DNA from: an uncultured Lachnospiraceae bacterium
GTDB taxonomy: Bacteria; Bacillota; Clostridia; Lachnospirales; Lachnospiraceae
Assembly: GCA_910586255.1 (NCBI GenBank)
Contig: CAJUHR010000013.1
Span: 1 to 64,000 of the forward strand
Reading direction: 5' to 3'
Length of the DNA stretch: 64,000 nt
A program made the position numbers and the translations under genes. Below the pieces are notes generated by a model, which saw only the letters and a program-made list of their open reading frames with translations, searched no databases and was not told the DNA's origin. Positions 40,029 through 48,993 of this stretch are shown piece by piece. Numbering within the stretch: the first letter of the stretch is position 1; every line of letters starts with the position of its first letter.

Positions 40029-42422
40029 TTACAGATTATTAAGATTATTGTGTTCCTTCAATGCTCTCAGTATAGAAGAAACAGATACCGGCTTGTCAAT
40101 ATATCCGTCTATAAATCTGCGCTGCTTTGCCTCCACCAATTCTCTGTTCACCCAGTCTGCCATCACCAGCTTTATCATATCCGGATATTTTCCCTGAATG
40201 GACATGCAGAAATCCAGGGCGCTCTTTCCGTTAATCTCCTGTTCTGCTATCAGAGCGTCAAAGCCCTCCTGCCCTTCCTGCTTTTGCTGCCTATCCTGCC
40301 CTTTCTGCTTTTGCGCCTCCGGTCCCTGTTCCTGCTGCCTTTGCGCCTCCCGGCTCTCTTCTGTCCGGACTTGCGCTTCCCGCCCCGTCTCCTCCCGGCC
40401 CTGCCCCTCCAGCGCCTTGCGGGCCTCTTCAAAATTCATCCGGCACTCCAGAGAGATTTTAAGCCGGGCCGCATCCTTCTCCAAAAGACGCAGCACCTTA
40501 GGATTGTCATCTACAATCAGCAGCCGGACCGTCTTATGGGATGCTTCTTTTTCAAAATCCTTTCTTATTCCCGAACCATCTGTGTTTATGACATTCCCCC
40601 TGTCATCACTCTGCTCATTGACCGGCAGACAGATAAAAAACGCGCTTCCTTTTCCAGGCTCGCTCTCCACACGAAGACCTCCTTTATGGGAATTAATAAT
40701 CTGCTCCACCAGCGCCAGTCCCAGTCCGGTCCCTTTGCCTCCCTTCTTTGTGGTAAAAAACGGATCAAATATCTGGTTCATCACCTCCCGGCTCATACCG
40801 CAGCCGTTATCCCGAATCTCTATGCATATGTAATTGTCCCAGCTCTCTGATAATGACGGCAAACCCCGTCCCGAGGGAGCAACCACAGAAAGCTCCTCCC
40901 GTTTTTCAGCCCATGCACGGACCACAATCTCCCCCTGTGAATGGTCAATGGCATGAATGGCATTCACACAGATATTAAGAATCACCTGGTTAATCTGTGT
41001 CTCATTACACAAAATATTCTCCTCATTTAGTCTAAGCTCCTCCGTCAGACGTATATTAGGCGGACAGACCGAACGTACCATTTTCAGCGCCCGGGTCAGT
41101 ATCCTGGTGCTGCTGGTATTTTTATAGGCAGTCTCCATATTCTTGCGGCTTAAGGAGGAAATCTGTTGAATAATCTCCTTGGCTTTCTCTGCCGCTTCAT
41201 AGATCTCCATGGTATTGTCGTACTGCTCTGACCCCTCCTCAAAATCCATCAAAAGTAAATCTGCATATCCCATAATCGGTGTCAGCAGATTATTAAATTC
41301 ATGGGCAATTCCCCCTGTCATGGTTCCCATAATCTGAAGACGCTGCTGATGGGCAATCAGCTCCTCGCTTCGATGCATTTCCTCCAAAATACGATTTAAC
41401 TCTGTCAGATAGGCTATCTGTTCTGTATCCTTTTTCTGCTGCAGCATCATCTGCAAAATATACCAGGCCATAGCCACCATCACCAGAAAAAAAATCAGAA
41501 ACAAAAGAACCAGCCGGAACACTCCCTTTGCCACCGGAATGTATATATCATCATAATCCATCACCGCGCTGAGCACCAGAAAATCCTCTCCCGTTCTTAC
41601 CGGGCAGTAGGCGCTGATCTTGCGCACCCGGGGATAACCCGGCTCCGTCCACCAATAGGAATAGTATTCCTCCACCCCCGTATCTCCCTGCTTTTGATGG
41701 TCAATCATAGTTTCCAGACTTTGCAAATCCAAATCCTGATACATCTCCATCCGCCCGTCAATAACCTGAATCCCCCACTGGGCCCGCTCCGGATGCATCA
41801 ATATGATCCCGTCCTTATCCTTTAACACCATGTATCCGTTGGTTCCCACCCGAAGCCCCCGAAGCAATGTCCGATAATATCGTTCCAGATCAAGGACTAT
41901 GGACACCGCTGCCCCGTCTGGAAGCTCCATTCTCAAAATCAGGCTCATCTCTCCGTCTTCCATCTCTGCCAGCTGCAAACTCTTACCGTCTCCCATGCGG
42001 CTGGAAGAATAAATATGGCGGACTCTTAAATCTCTGGTACTTATAAGAATTGTCCCGTCCCTGCTCTCCACCATCACGTCATCCACAAAAGAACCATGAG
42101 TATCCACATAATCCTTCAGAATATCCCCAGACTGCCAACGGACCGTTCCACCCTCTGCCCCTGGTCCCCAGTCAGCCCCTGCCGTCTGATAAAGCCCGTC
42201 CAGATCTGCCGCATACTCCTCAATAAACACCTCCATACTCTCGCCCATGCTCTGCACGGTCAGCAGCAGCTGTCTCTTCTGCGTGTCAATCACCGAATCC
42301 CGGTACTCATTCCAGATTCCCATTCCAATGCCGACCGCCGCAGTGAGCACCACCACAAGAACCATAGCCAGTATTCTCTTTGCCCACCAGAACCGGGGCC
42401 TTTCCTTTTCACGATTTTCCAT
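40029..42422 (-). CDS. Membrane histidine kinase with cache-like sensor and degenerate receiver domain
   Basis: About 797 residues. Helix 1 (ILAMVLVVVLTAAVGIGMGIW), an extracytoplasmic cache-like sensor of ~270 residues (GTNGYMVLKDKDGIILMHPE), helix 2 (LVLLFLIFFLVMVAMAWYIL), a dimerisation domain with His374 in GGIAHEFNNLLTP, an ATPase domain (NQVILNICVNAIHAI; DNGCGMS; GKGTGLGLALVEQII), and a C-terminal receiver. The receiver keeps the acidic pair (LIVDDNP) and the Lys (GYIDKPVS) but has Glu727 (LIAEQEING) where the phospho-acceptor Asp belongs, and a ~49-residue Gln/Glu/Arg insert before it (DNA about 40262-40410). Start chosen at the ATG 42422 with AAAAAGG ahead; TTG 42452 is an alternative. 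Citrate sensing inferred from the neighbouring CitMHS gene. Confidence 0.85.
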   Translation of the reverse strand: MENREKERPRFWWAKRILAMVLVVVLTAAVGIGMGIWNEYRDSVIDTQKRQLLLTVQSMGESMEVFIEEYAADLDGLYQTAGADWGPGAEGGTVRWQSGDILKDYVDTHGSFVDDVMVESRDGTILISTRDLRVRHIYSSSRMGDGKSLQLAEMEDGEMSLILRMELPDGAAVSIVLDLERYYRTLLRGLRVGTNGYMVLKDKDGIILMHPERAQWGIQVIDGRMEMYQDLDLQSLETMIDHQKQGDTGVEEYYSYWWTEPGYPRVRKISAYCPVRTGEDFLVLSAVMDYDDIYIPVAKGVFRLVLLFLIFFLVMVAMAWYILQMMLQQKKDTEQIAYLTELNRILEEMHRSEELIAHQQRLQIMGTMTGGIAHEFNNLLTPIMGYADLLLMDFEEGSEQYDNTMEIYEAAEKAKEIIQQISSLSRKNMETAYKNTSSTRILTRALKMVRSVCPPNIRLTEELRLNEENILCNETQINQVILNICVNAIHAIDHSQGEIVVRAWAEKREELSVVAPSGRGLPSLSESWDNYICIEIRDNGCGMSREVMNQIFDPFFTTKKGGKGTGLGLALVEQIINSHKGGLRVESEPGKGSAFFICLPVNEQSDDRGNVINTDGSGIRKDFEKEASHKTVRLLIVDDNPKVLRLLEKDAARLKISLECRMNFEEARKALEGQGREETGREAQVRTEESREAQRQQEQGPEAQKQKGQDRQQKQEGQEGFDALIAEQEINGKSALDFCMSIQGKYPDMIKLVMADWVNRELVEAKQRRFIDGYIDKPVSVSSILRALKEHNNLNNL

Positions 42423-42469
42423 CAAACCTTTTTCCTCCATAATGTGTCGCAACAGTATTGAACCCTCTA

Positions 42470-42506
42470 TTGACTTAAGATTACCTTAATACTATAATAT
42501 TTTCAA
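42470..42506. promoter_or_regulatory. Interleaved divergent promoters of the kinase and response regulator
   Basis: Plus strand: TTGACT (42470-42475) and TATAAT (42493-42498), 17-bp spacer. Minus strand: TTGAAA (42501-42506) and TAATCT (42478-42483), 17-bp spacer. The two occupy the same 37 bp. Confidence 0.65.
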
Positions 42507-42613
42507 CGCCTATTCCTGTTTTTCATTAGAATCGCCCACCCGGGCAGCGGCCGAGACAAACCAGGCTTTCGCCCCGTTGCCATAATACTACTTTCAAAAG
42601 GGAGGCTTTTGCC

Positions 42614-43300
42614 ATGGCAGACAAAATTTTAATCGTTGATGATGATCCGGCAATTCGCAAGCTTTTAGAGAAAGTCATGCACAGCAATGAGATGGAAACC
42701 TCTGCTGCCGGCAGCGGAGCCGAGGCGTTGCAGCTTTTATCTCAGGAAACCTATGATCTGATTTTAATGGATGTAATGTTGGGTGATATGGAAGGCTTTG
42801 AGGTGATCAAACGCCTGCGGGCCCAGGGAATCAAAACTCCCGTCATGATTGTCAGCGGACGAAATGAAGACTATGACTCTCTGTACGGTCTCTCCGTAGG
42901 AGCCGATGACTATATTACCAAGCCGTTTCGGCCGGTAGTGTTAGGGGCCAAGGTCAAGGCCCTGATCCGCCGCAATCGGGATCTCATTCTGCAAAAGCCC
43001 GATGTATTGGAATGTGGACCCTTTACCTATAATTATTCCACCATGCGCTTCTACAAAGGCCAGGAGGAGCTGGTTCTCTCCACCCGGGAGGCGGCTTTGA
43101 TGCTTCTCTTTCTGCAGCACCCAGGGCAGGTATACACCAAGGAAATGATCTATGAACAGGTGTGGGGCACCCGGGTAGCTATTGATGACAATGCCATTAT
43201 GGTCTACATCAACCGACTTCGGGGCAAGATCGAGGACAACCGCCAAAAGCCCGGGTACATTGTCACCGTCCGCGGATTAGGCTACCGTTTTGTTCCCTAA
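42614..43300 (+). CDS. OmpR/PhoB-family response regulator
   Basis: A 228-residue two-domain regulator. Receiver: ILIVDDDPAIRKLLEKVM, acceptor Asp in LILMDVMLGDMEG (about residue 54), Thr/Ser position in MIVSGRNEDYD, Lys in DDYITKPFRP. Winged helix (about 130-228): STREAALMLLFLQHPGQVYTKEMIYEQVW, then DDNAIMVYINRLRGKIE and GYIVTVRGLGYRFVP. All catalytic residues are intact, in contrast to the receiver of the neighbouring kinase. AAAGGGAGG precedes the ATG. Divergent from the kinase gene, so the two most likely form one signalling pair. Confidence 0.92.
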   Translation: MADKILIVDDDPAIRKLLEKVMHSNEMETSAAGSGAEALQLLSQETYDLILMDVMLGDMEGFEVIKRLRAQGIKTPVMIVSGRNEDYDSLYGLSVGADDYITKPFRPVVLGAKVKALIRRNRDLILQKPDVLECGPFTYNYSTMRFYKGQEELVLSTREAALMLLFLQHPGQVYTKEMIYEQVWGTRVAIDDNAIMVYINRLRGKIEDNRQKPGYIVTVRGLGYRFVP

Positions 43301-43343
43301 TCCCGGAGATATACCCGCAAGCCCAATGATTTGGCAAACACGC

Positions 43344-43375
43344 TGTTACTGTTCACGGGGGCATCTTCTTGTCCG
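43344..43375 (+). repeat. Half copy of the 85-bp palindromic element (family 2)
   Basis: TGTTACTGTTCACGGGGGCA continues with TCTTCTTGTCCG; 43351-43375 is identical, inverted, to 25805-25829. The second half of the palindrome is absent. It lies between the response regulator and the trpS promoter. Confidence 0.7.
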
Positions 43376-43389
43376 TCTCCGCCCCTTTG

Positions 43390-43418
43390 TTGACATTTCC
43401 TCCCCCGGGTGATACACT
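43390..43418 (+). promoter_or_regulatory. Promoter of trpS
   Basis: TTGACA (43390-43395) and TACACT (43413-43418), 17-bp spacer, 33 bp before the ATG; the leader is too short for a T-box. Confidence 0.75.
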
Positions 43419-43450
43419 TAACTCATTGAAATTAAGGAGAATAAACGATC

Positions 43451-44455
43451 ATGTTAGATGGAAAAAAAGTACTATTCAGCGGTATGCAGGCAACCGGCAA
43501 TCTGACTCTGGGCAACTACTTGGGCGCTCTGAAAAACTGGGTCAGCATTGCGGACGAATATGAGACCTTCTATGGAGTTGTGGACATGCATTCCATCACA
43601 ATCCGGCAGGATCCGGCAGAGCTGCGCAAACGGGCCCGAACCCTGCTGACTCTGTACATTGCCGCCGGACTTGACCCGGAGAAAAACTGTATTTATTATC
43701 AGTCCCACGTCAGCGGCCATGCTGAGCTTGCATGGATTCTCAACTGTTTTACCTACATGGGAGAGTTAAACCGGATGACCCAGTTTAAGGACAAGGCCGC
43801 CAAGCACGCTGACAATATCAATGCCGGCCTGTTTACCTATCCGGTACTGATGGCCGCTGACATTCTTCTGTACCAGTCAGATGTTGTTCCTGTGGGCATT
43901 GACCAAATGCAGCATTTGGAGATTACCAGGGACATTGCCCAGCGCTTCAATGCCATTTACGGAGATGTTTTCACCATTCCGGAGGCCTACATCGGCAAGG
44001 TGGGCGCTAAAATCATGAGTTTGCAGGATCCCTCCAAAAAGATGTCCAAGTCCGATGAAAACCCCAATGCCAGCATTTACCTGATGGATGACCCGGATAC
44101 CATTATGCGCAAATTCAAGCGGGCTGTTACCGACTCGGAAGCCTGCGTGCGCTATTGCGATGAGCAGCCGGGTATTCACAATCTGATTGATATTTACTGT
44201 GCCTGCACCGGCAAAACTCCTGCTGACACAGAAAAGGAGTTTGACGGCAGGGGCTACGGCGATTTTAAGACGGCTGTAGGCGAGGCGGTTGTTTCTGTGT
44301 TAAAGCCGCTTCAGGACCGCTTCGATGATCTGAGCAAAAACAAGGATTATCTGAACGGCATTATCAAAAACAATGCCGAAAAAGCCCGGTATTTCTCCAA
44401 CAAAACGCTGCGGAAGGTGCAGAAAAAGATCGGCTTCCCGGAGCGGATTCGCTGA
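43451..44455 (+). CDS. trpS: Tryptophanyl-tRNA synthetase
   Basis: A 334-residue class Ic synthetase charging tRNA-Trp. The HIGH-equivalent is GNLTLGNYLGA (residues 16-26), the tryptophan pocket includes YPVLMAADILLYQSDVVPVG and DQMQHLEITRDIAQRFN (D132-type), and the KMSKS loop is seen in SLQDPSKKMSKSDENPNAS. Full length for the family. AAGGAG lies 11 nt before the ATG. Monocistronic, with its own promoter and a terminator at 44491-44543. No attenuator or T-box could be seen. Confidence 0.96.
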   Translation: MLDGKKVLFSGMQATGNLTLGNYLGALKNWVSIADEYETFYGVVDMHSITIRQDPAELRKRARTLLTLYIAAGLDPEKNCIYYQSHVSGHAELAWILNCFTYMGELNRMTQFKDKAAKHADNINAGLFTYPVLMAADILLYQSDVVPVGIDQMQHLEITRDIAQRFNAIYGDVFTIPEAYIGKVGAKIMSLQDPSKKMSKSDENPNASIYLMDDPDTIMRKFKRAVTDSEACVRYCDEQPGIHNLIDIYCACTGKTPADTEKEFDGRGYGDFKTAVGEAVVSVLKPLQDRFDDLSKNKDYLNGIIKNNAEKARYFSNKTLRKVQKKIGFPERIR

Positions 44456-44490
44456 TACTGCCATTTTACAGCCTGCCATGGCCGAAGGTA

Positions 44491-44543
44491 AATCAAAGAC
44501 TTTTCATACAGAGGCCTGTTTTTATGTATGAAAGGTCTTTTTT
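44491..44543 (+). terminator. Terminator after trpS
   Basis: AAAGACTTTTCATACA pairs with TGTATGAAAGGTCTTT around a 14-nt loop, followed by a T-run. Confidence 0.8.
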
Positions 44544-44572
44544 CGTTCATACATTTATATAAAGCCGGATTC

Positions 44573-44662
44573 CAGGAGGCCTCGGCACCCATACTCGCCT
44601 GGTACAATGCTGTACCGGAACTGTGACCGCAACATCCGTGGTGCCTGGGGCCTCTGACAGGG
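44573..44662 (+). ncRNA. Structured leader RNA upstream of the P-type ATPase gene (class unknown)
   Basis: The 130 bp between the trpS terminator and the ATPase start can fold as a closed multi-branch element: GAGGCC (44576-44581) with GGCCTC (44649-44654), GGCACC (44584-44589) with GGTGCC (44640-44645), and internal hairpins GGTAC/GTACC (44601-44616) and CGGA/TCCG (44616-44638). The ribosome site GGAAGGAT follows directly. The arrangement suggests a metal-responsive leader, but I could not match it to the manganese (yybP-ykoY) or nickel-cobalt class with confidence. Confidence 0.45.
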
Positions 44663-44674
44663 AAGGATCACAAT

Positions 44675-47293
44675 ATGAACGACTGGTATCAGATTCCGAA
44701 GGAAATGGTTTTAAAACAGCTAAATTCATCAGAAAACGGCCTTTCGTCCCAGCAGGCCATGGCCGTCTTAGAACAGACAGGGGAAAATGTTCTTAAGGAG
44801 CAGGTACATAAAAAAGCGTGGCAGATATTTTTGGAACAGTTTCAAGATCTCTTGGTAATCATCCTGATCATTGCCGCCCTGATCTCAATGGTCTCAGACA
44901 ATGTGGAAAGCACTGTTGTAATCTTTGCGGTGATTCTGCTCAATGCCATACTTGGCACTGTTCAGCACCAAAAGGCACAAAAATCTTTAGACAGCCTAAA
45001 GGCCTTGTCTTCCCCGGCCGCGCGCATAGTCCGGGACGGCCGGACATGGGAAATTCCCTCCGCCCAGGTAGTACCGGGAGACATTCTTTTGCTGGAAGCC
45101 GGGGATCTGGCGGTAGCTGACGGCCGTCTTTTAGAATGCCACGGCCTTATGGTAAACGAAAGCTCTCTCACAGGCGAATCTGAAAATGTGGAAAAGCAGA
45201 CCGCCGCGCTTAACGGCATCCAGATGCAGCCCGCTGACCAGAGCAATATGATTTTTTCCGGTTCCCTGATCACGGGAGGAAGAGGAAAGGCTGTGATCAC
45301 CGCTACCGGCATGAACACGGAAATCGGAAAAATCGCATCTCTGATGAATGATACGGAGGAAAAAAAGACCCCTCTTCAGATTAGCCTTGACCAGTTTGGC
45401 AGCCGCTTAGCTGCCATGATCCTGCTTATCTGCGCCCTGGTGTTCATTTTAAGTCTGTACCGGCAGACTCCTCTGCTGGAATCCTTAATGTTCGCTGTTG
45501 CCCTGGCAGTGGCGGCCATTCCCGAGGCTCTTGGCTCAATCGTGACCATTGTTCAGGCAATGGGAACTCAGCGCATGGCCAAAGAGCATGCCATCATAAA
45601 GGATCTAAAAGCTGTGGAAAGCTTAGGATGCGTATCCGTCATCTGCTCTGACAAAACCGGAACTCTCACCCAGAACCGAATGAGTGTTCAGGAGGTTTTT
45701 ACAGACAACCGGCTCCTCTCCCCTCATCAGCTAAATTCATTCCACCCTGTACACCGGTATCTGCTCTACGCCTCGGTTCTTGCCAATGATGCCATTCTCC
45801 CTGATCCCTCTGCCTCCAGCCATCTGTCTGGGGATCCCACGGAATCTGCCCTTCTGGAAATGGGCCAGATGGCCGGCATGGATATTTCTCTTCTGCGCAG
45901 TGAGCTGCCCCGCTTAGGGGAGCTGCCCTTTGATTCAGAAAGGAAGCAGATGAGCACCCTGCACCGAATAAATGACCAACGGATACTTTTTACAAAAGGC
46001 GCACCAGATATTCTGCTGGAAAAGTCCACCGAGATTCTGACCACAGCTGGTGTTCGCCCTCTCACCGGCCCTTTAAAGCATCAGTTTATTGAACAGAATC
46101 TGCGATGGTCCGGTCAGGGCCTTCGGGTTCTGGCCATGGCGTTCAGGAAAGCTAAGGAGGACCAAAGCTGCGATTCGGATTTAGAAAATAATCTGGTTTT
46201 TCTGGGCATGGCCGCCATGATGGACCCTCCCCGGGTAGAATCCCGCACTGCCGTGGCTAATGCCCGCCGCGCCGGTATCCGTCCGGTCATGATCACAGGA
46301 GACCACAAGGTCACTGCCACGGCTGTTGCCGAAAAGATCGGCCTTTTTCGTAAGGGAGACTTGGCAGTTACCGGCTCAGAGTTGGATTCCATGGATGAGA
46401 GCCAGCTTTTGCAAAACCTGAACCGGATCTCCGTATTCGCCCGGGTGTCCCCTCAGCACAAGATCCGCATCGTCCGCGCATGGCAGTCCCGGGGACACAT
46501 TGTGGCTATGACCGGGGATGGCGTCAACGATGCTCCAGCTCTTAAAAAGTCAGATATCGGGGTGGCTATGGGAATTACCGGAACGGAGGTCTCCAAGGAT
46601 GCGGCATCCATGATTCTGACAGACGACAATTTTGCCACCATCATCAAGGCAGTGGCCAACGGAAGAAATGTGTACCGAAATATCCGTCATGCCATTCAGT
46701 TTCTCCTGTCAGGCAACATGGCCGGAATCCTCAGTGTGCTCTACACCTCTCTGATGGCCCTTCCCATGCCTTTTGCGCCGGTTCATCTGTTGTTTATAAA
46801 CCTGTTGACTGATTCTCTTCCCGCTATTGCCATTGGCATGGAGCCTCAGGAAGAAGGGCTCTTGGATCAGCCGCCCAGAGATCCCCATGAGGGAATCCTC
46901 ACCGGTCCCTTTCTCCTTGGCATCCTGCTTCAGGGTCTTCTGATTGCCGTGTGTACCATGGCAGCCTATCACTTAGGCTTGGAGACAGGAGGCGCCGGGA
47001 CAGCCAGCACCATGGCCTTCTCCACCCTGACTCTTGCCCGGCTCCTTCATGGCTTTAACTGCCGCAGCGAGCACTCCATCCTGCGCCTTGGCTTTCGGGG
47101 AAATCTATGGAGTGTTATGGCCTTTGAGGCAGGCGTTGTGCTGCTGGCCTCTGTACTATTTCTCCCCGGCCTGCAGGTGCTGTTCGCCGTGGCGGATTTA
47201 AGCCTAAACCAGCTTCTTACGATCTTTATCTTCGCCCTGCTGCCCACGGCTGTCATCCAGGCTGTGAAAACCCTGAGGGAATCCCTGGAATAA
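44675..47293 (+). CDS. Ca2+-type cation-transporting P-type ATPase
   Basis: An 872-residue type II P-ATPase that pumps a divalent cation, most likely Ca2+, out of the cell. N-terminal cation ATPase domain (residues 1-60), actuator LTGES (MVNESSLTGESENV), M4 metal-binding PEALGSIVTIVQAMGTQRMAK, phosphorylation site CSDKTGTLTQNRM, nucleotide-binding KGAPD, hinge MTGDGVNDAPALKKSDIGVAMG, and M6 NLLTDSLPAIAIGMEPQE. The M4 motif is PEALG, not the PEGLP of animal SERCA, a form common in clostridia. Full length, ten membrane helices expected. Preceded by a folded leader that may regulate it by metal. Confidence 0.92.
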   Translation: MNDWYQIPKEMVLKQLNSSENGLSSQQAMAVLEQTGENVLKEQVHKKAWQIFLEQFQDLLVIILIIAALISMVSDNVESTVVIFAVILLNAILGTVQHQKAQKSLDSLKALSSPAARIVRDGRTWEIPSAQVVPGDILLLEAGDLAVADGRLLECHGLMVNESSLTGESENVEKQTAALNGIQMQPADQSNMIFSGSLITGGRGKAVITATGMNTEIGKIASLMNDTEEKKTPLQISLDQFGSRLAAMILLICALVFILSLYRQTPLLESLMFAVALAVAAIPEALGSIVTIVQAMGTQRMAKEHAIIKDLKAVESLGCVSVICSDKTGTLTQNRMSVQEVFTDNRLLSPHQLNSFHPVHRYLLYASVLANDAILPDPSASSHLSGDPTESALLEMGQMAGMDISLLRSELPRLGELPFDSERKQMSTLHRINDQRILFTKGAPDILLEKSTEILTTAGVRPLTGPLKHQFIEQNLRWSGQGLRVLAMAFRKAKEDQSCDSDLENNLVFLGMAAMMDPPRVESRTAVANARRAGIRPVMITGDHKVTATAVAEKIGLFRKGDLAVTGSELDSMDESQLLQNLNRISVFARVSPQHKIRIVRAWQSRGHIVAMTGDGVNDAPALKKSDIGVAMGITGTEVSKDAASMILTDDNFATIIKAVANGRNVYRNIRHAIQFLLSGNMAGILSVLYTSLMALPMPFAPVHLLFINLLTDSLPAIAIGMEPQEEGLLDQPPRDPHEGILTGPFLLGILLQGLLIAVCTMAAYHLGLETGGAGTASTMAFSTLTLARLLHGFNCRSEHSILRLGFRGNLWSVMAFEAGVVLLASVLFLPGLQVLFAVADLSLNQLLTIFIFALLPTAVIQAVKTLRESLE

Positions 47294-47348
47294 GGCCTGC
47301 GCTGGCGGAGTATAAAAATCGCAACTTAGTTTTTATATCCGGGATTAT

Positions 47349-47384
47349 GATATGGCAGATGATCAGCAAATCCTCTGCCATATC
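47349..47384. terminator. Hairpin between the convergent P-ATPase and ArsC-like genes
   Basis: GATATGGCAGA (47349-47359) pairs perfectly with TCTGCCATATC (47374-47384). No good T-run on either side, so function as a terminator is likely but not certain. Confidence 0.55.
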
Positions 47385-47401
47385 TGTTCAACCGTATCCC
47401 A

Positions 47402-47749
47402 TTACAGCAGCGCCTCCCATTCCTTCTCCTTAAATCCCACCAAAACTCTGTCCTCCGTCACCGCCAGAGGGCGCTTTATTAACATCCCATCGCTGGCCAG
47501 AAGAAGAATCTTATCCTCTTCCTCCATCTCGGACAGCTTGTCCTTCAGCCCCAGCTCCCTGTACTTCATTCCGCTGGTATTGAAAAACCGCTTCACCTCC
47601 AGCCCGGAGCGCTCAATCCATGTTTTCAGTTCATCCATAGTGGGATTATTTTCCACAATGTGACGGTCCTCATAGGTAATCTCGTGGGCGTCCAGCCATT
47701 TCTTTGCCTTCTGGCAGGTGCTGCATTTGGGGTATTCAATAAAAATCAT
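47402..47749 (-). CDS. ArsC/Spx-family thioredoxin-fold protein
   Basis: A 115-residue protein of the arsenate reductase/Spx/YffB family. CSTC (residues 9-12) is a CxxC pair at the N-terminus of the fold, as in Spx and MgsR; the cis-Pro region is LLASDGMLIKRPLAVTEDRVLVGFKEKEWE. The RPL block with preceding Lys matches ArsC-type enzymes. It could be a redox enzyme or an RNA polymerase-binding regulator of the Spx kind; sequence does not settle which. AAGGAGATAGAAGG precedes the ATG. Confidence 0.85.
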   Translation of the reverse strand: MIFIEYPKCSTCQKAKKWLDAHEITYEDRHIVENNPTMDELKTWIERSGLEVKRFFNTSGMKYRELGLKDKLSEMEEEDKILLLASDGMLIKRPLAVTEDRVLVGFKEKEWEALL

Positions 47750-47907
47750 CCTTCTATCTCCTTTTTAATTATTTTTGTCTCTAAATCCCGATATGCTTCG
47801 TCCGCCTCATTTTCAAATATTTTTAAATTTCCATTAAAACGTTTTTTCTATTCCAGATTATATCTCCCTATATCTTACTCCATTATCCAGGAAAATACAA
47901 CGAATAA

Positions 47908-48993
47908 TCACTGCCTTCTTCTCTGCCCTTTTCTATAAGGCATAAACAGCCGGACAACCCACACTATGCCAAGGCCCACCAGCCCTCCGAAAAACAGAAG
48001 CGCCCCTATGGCAATGGTCACCAGCAGGGTTCTCTTGATCCTTTCCCACATAGTCAGAGGCTCCTCTATGGCAGCAGCAGCCGGCCGGGTCTCCTCAAGC
48101 TCCACCAACACCGGCTCGCTCTCCCCTTCTGTCTCCTGCATCGCTTCCTTTCTGACCGGCTCATAGACCGCTTTCGTCCTCCACCGGCAATATGCTGGTA
48201 GCTCTGCGGTTCCGACATATATTGCACGGTAATCCCGTATTCGTTTCTGACCAAAGGCAGTCCCGTTGCGGCAAAGCTGCCCCTCCTCATCCACATAAGC
48301 TTCCCCGTCCCACCGCACATCCTCAATCCGGTAATCCTCCCCGGACAATCCTATCTCCTTTAAGAGAAGCTCCTCACAGCCATCCAGACAGGGCTTTTCT
48401 CCATCCCCTGAAATCAGGCGGTCTCCCAGCCAGTAATGTCCCGCCTCATATCCGTGAAAAACAACCGGGAACTGAAAGCCATCCTGCCATTCCTCCCTCA
48501 TAACCGTCTTTTCCTTCAGATGACAGGATACCTTAATGGTTCTTCCGGCTTCCTCAACCTCTGTGACAATACTCTCAGGAAGCCGGGAGATTCCCTCTGC
48601 CGGTCCAATGATCTCCTCTCTCTCCACCGGATAGCTTCTGGCCGGAACCTGAACCGGCTCCTCCTCCCAGGAAAGAAGCCGATACATATCCCCCTCCCCG
48701 GCAGTATAAATACTTTCGGGGACAGGACAGTTCTCCTGACGGTCAAAGCTGTCTGACCAGACGGTGATTCTTTCCTCCTCATCTTCCAGAGCGTCAGCGG
48801 CCCCGCTCGTAACCGCCTGCCCGGATCCTTCTTCCAATCGCCCCTCCTCCTGTCTGGCCATGGCATGCACATCCAGCTTTTGTACCGCCATCATCTGAAC
48901 CAAAACAAGACCGGTCCACAAAAGAAGCTGAATCGTCCGGTTCCTTTTCCTTTTCTCCTCTTCCATCCTGTTTTCTTTTAAGTTTTTTCTCAA
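47908..48993 (-). CDS. Unrecognised two-helix envelope protein
   Basis: About 361 residues; I do not recognise the family. A basic head (EEEKRKRNRTIQ) is followed by a membrane helix (LLLWTGLVLVQMMAVQ), a ~270-residue outer region rich in Glu, Arg and Gly with several Trp/Tyr (GYEAGHYWLGDRLISGDGEKP), and a C-terminal helix (LLVTIAIGALLFFGGLVGLGIVWVV) ending in a basic tail. The two-helix plan with an external domain suggests a sensor or anchor. Start uncertain: AAGGAGG is placed best for a TTG at 48993; ATG 48966 has a poor site. Nearby genes give no clue. Confidence 0.55.
   Translation of the reverse strand: MRKNLKENRMEEEKRKRNRTIQLLLWTGLVLVQMMAVQKLDVHAMARQEEGRLEEGSGQAVTSGAADALEDEEERITVWSDSFDRQENCPVPESIYTAGEGDMYRLLSWEEEPVQVPARSYPVEREEIIGPAEGISRLPESIVTEVEEAGRTIKVSCHLKEKTVMREEWQDGFQFPVVFHGYEAGHYWLGDRLISGDGEKPCLDGCEELLLKEIGLSGEDYRIEDVRWDGEAYVDEEGQLCRNGTAFGQKRIRDYRAIYVGTAELPAYCRWRTKAVYEPVRKEAMQETEGESEPVLVELEETRPAAAAIEEPLTMWERIKRTLLVTIAIGALLFFGGLVGLGIVWVVRLFMPYRKGQRRRQ

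Noticed and set aside
39162..40850. 562-codon plus-strand open frame
   Set aside because: It runs antisense across both the CitMHS and the kinase genes with no protein-like composition; a by-product of codon bias.
43301..43450. Possible T-box before trpS
   Set aside because: The mapped promoter leaves a leader of only about 25 bases; no T-box sequence or antiterminator is present.
44573..44662. Known manganese (yybP-ykoY) or Ni/Co riboswitch
   Set aside because: I could not find the conserved loop sequences of either class, so only a structured leader is reported.
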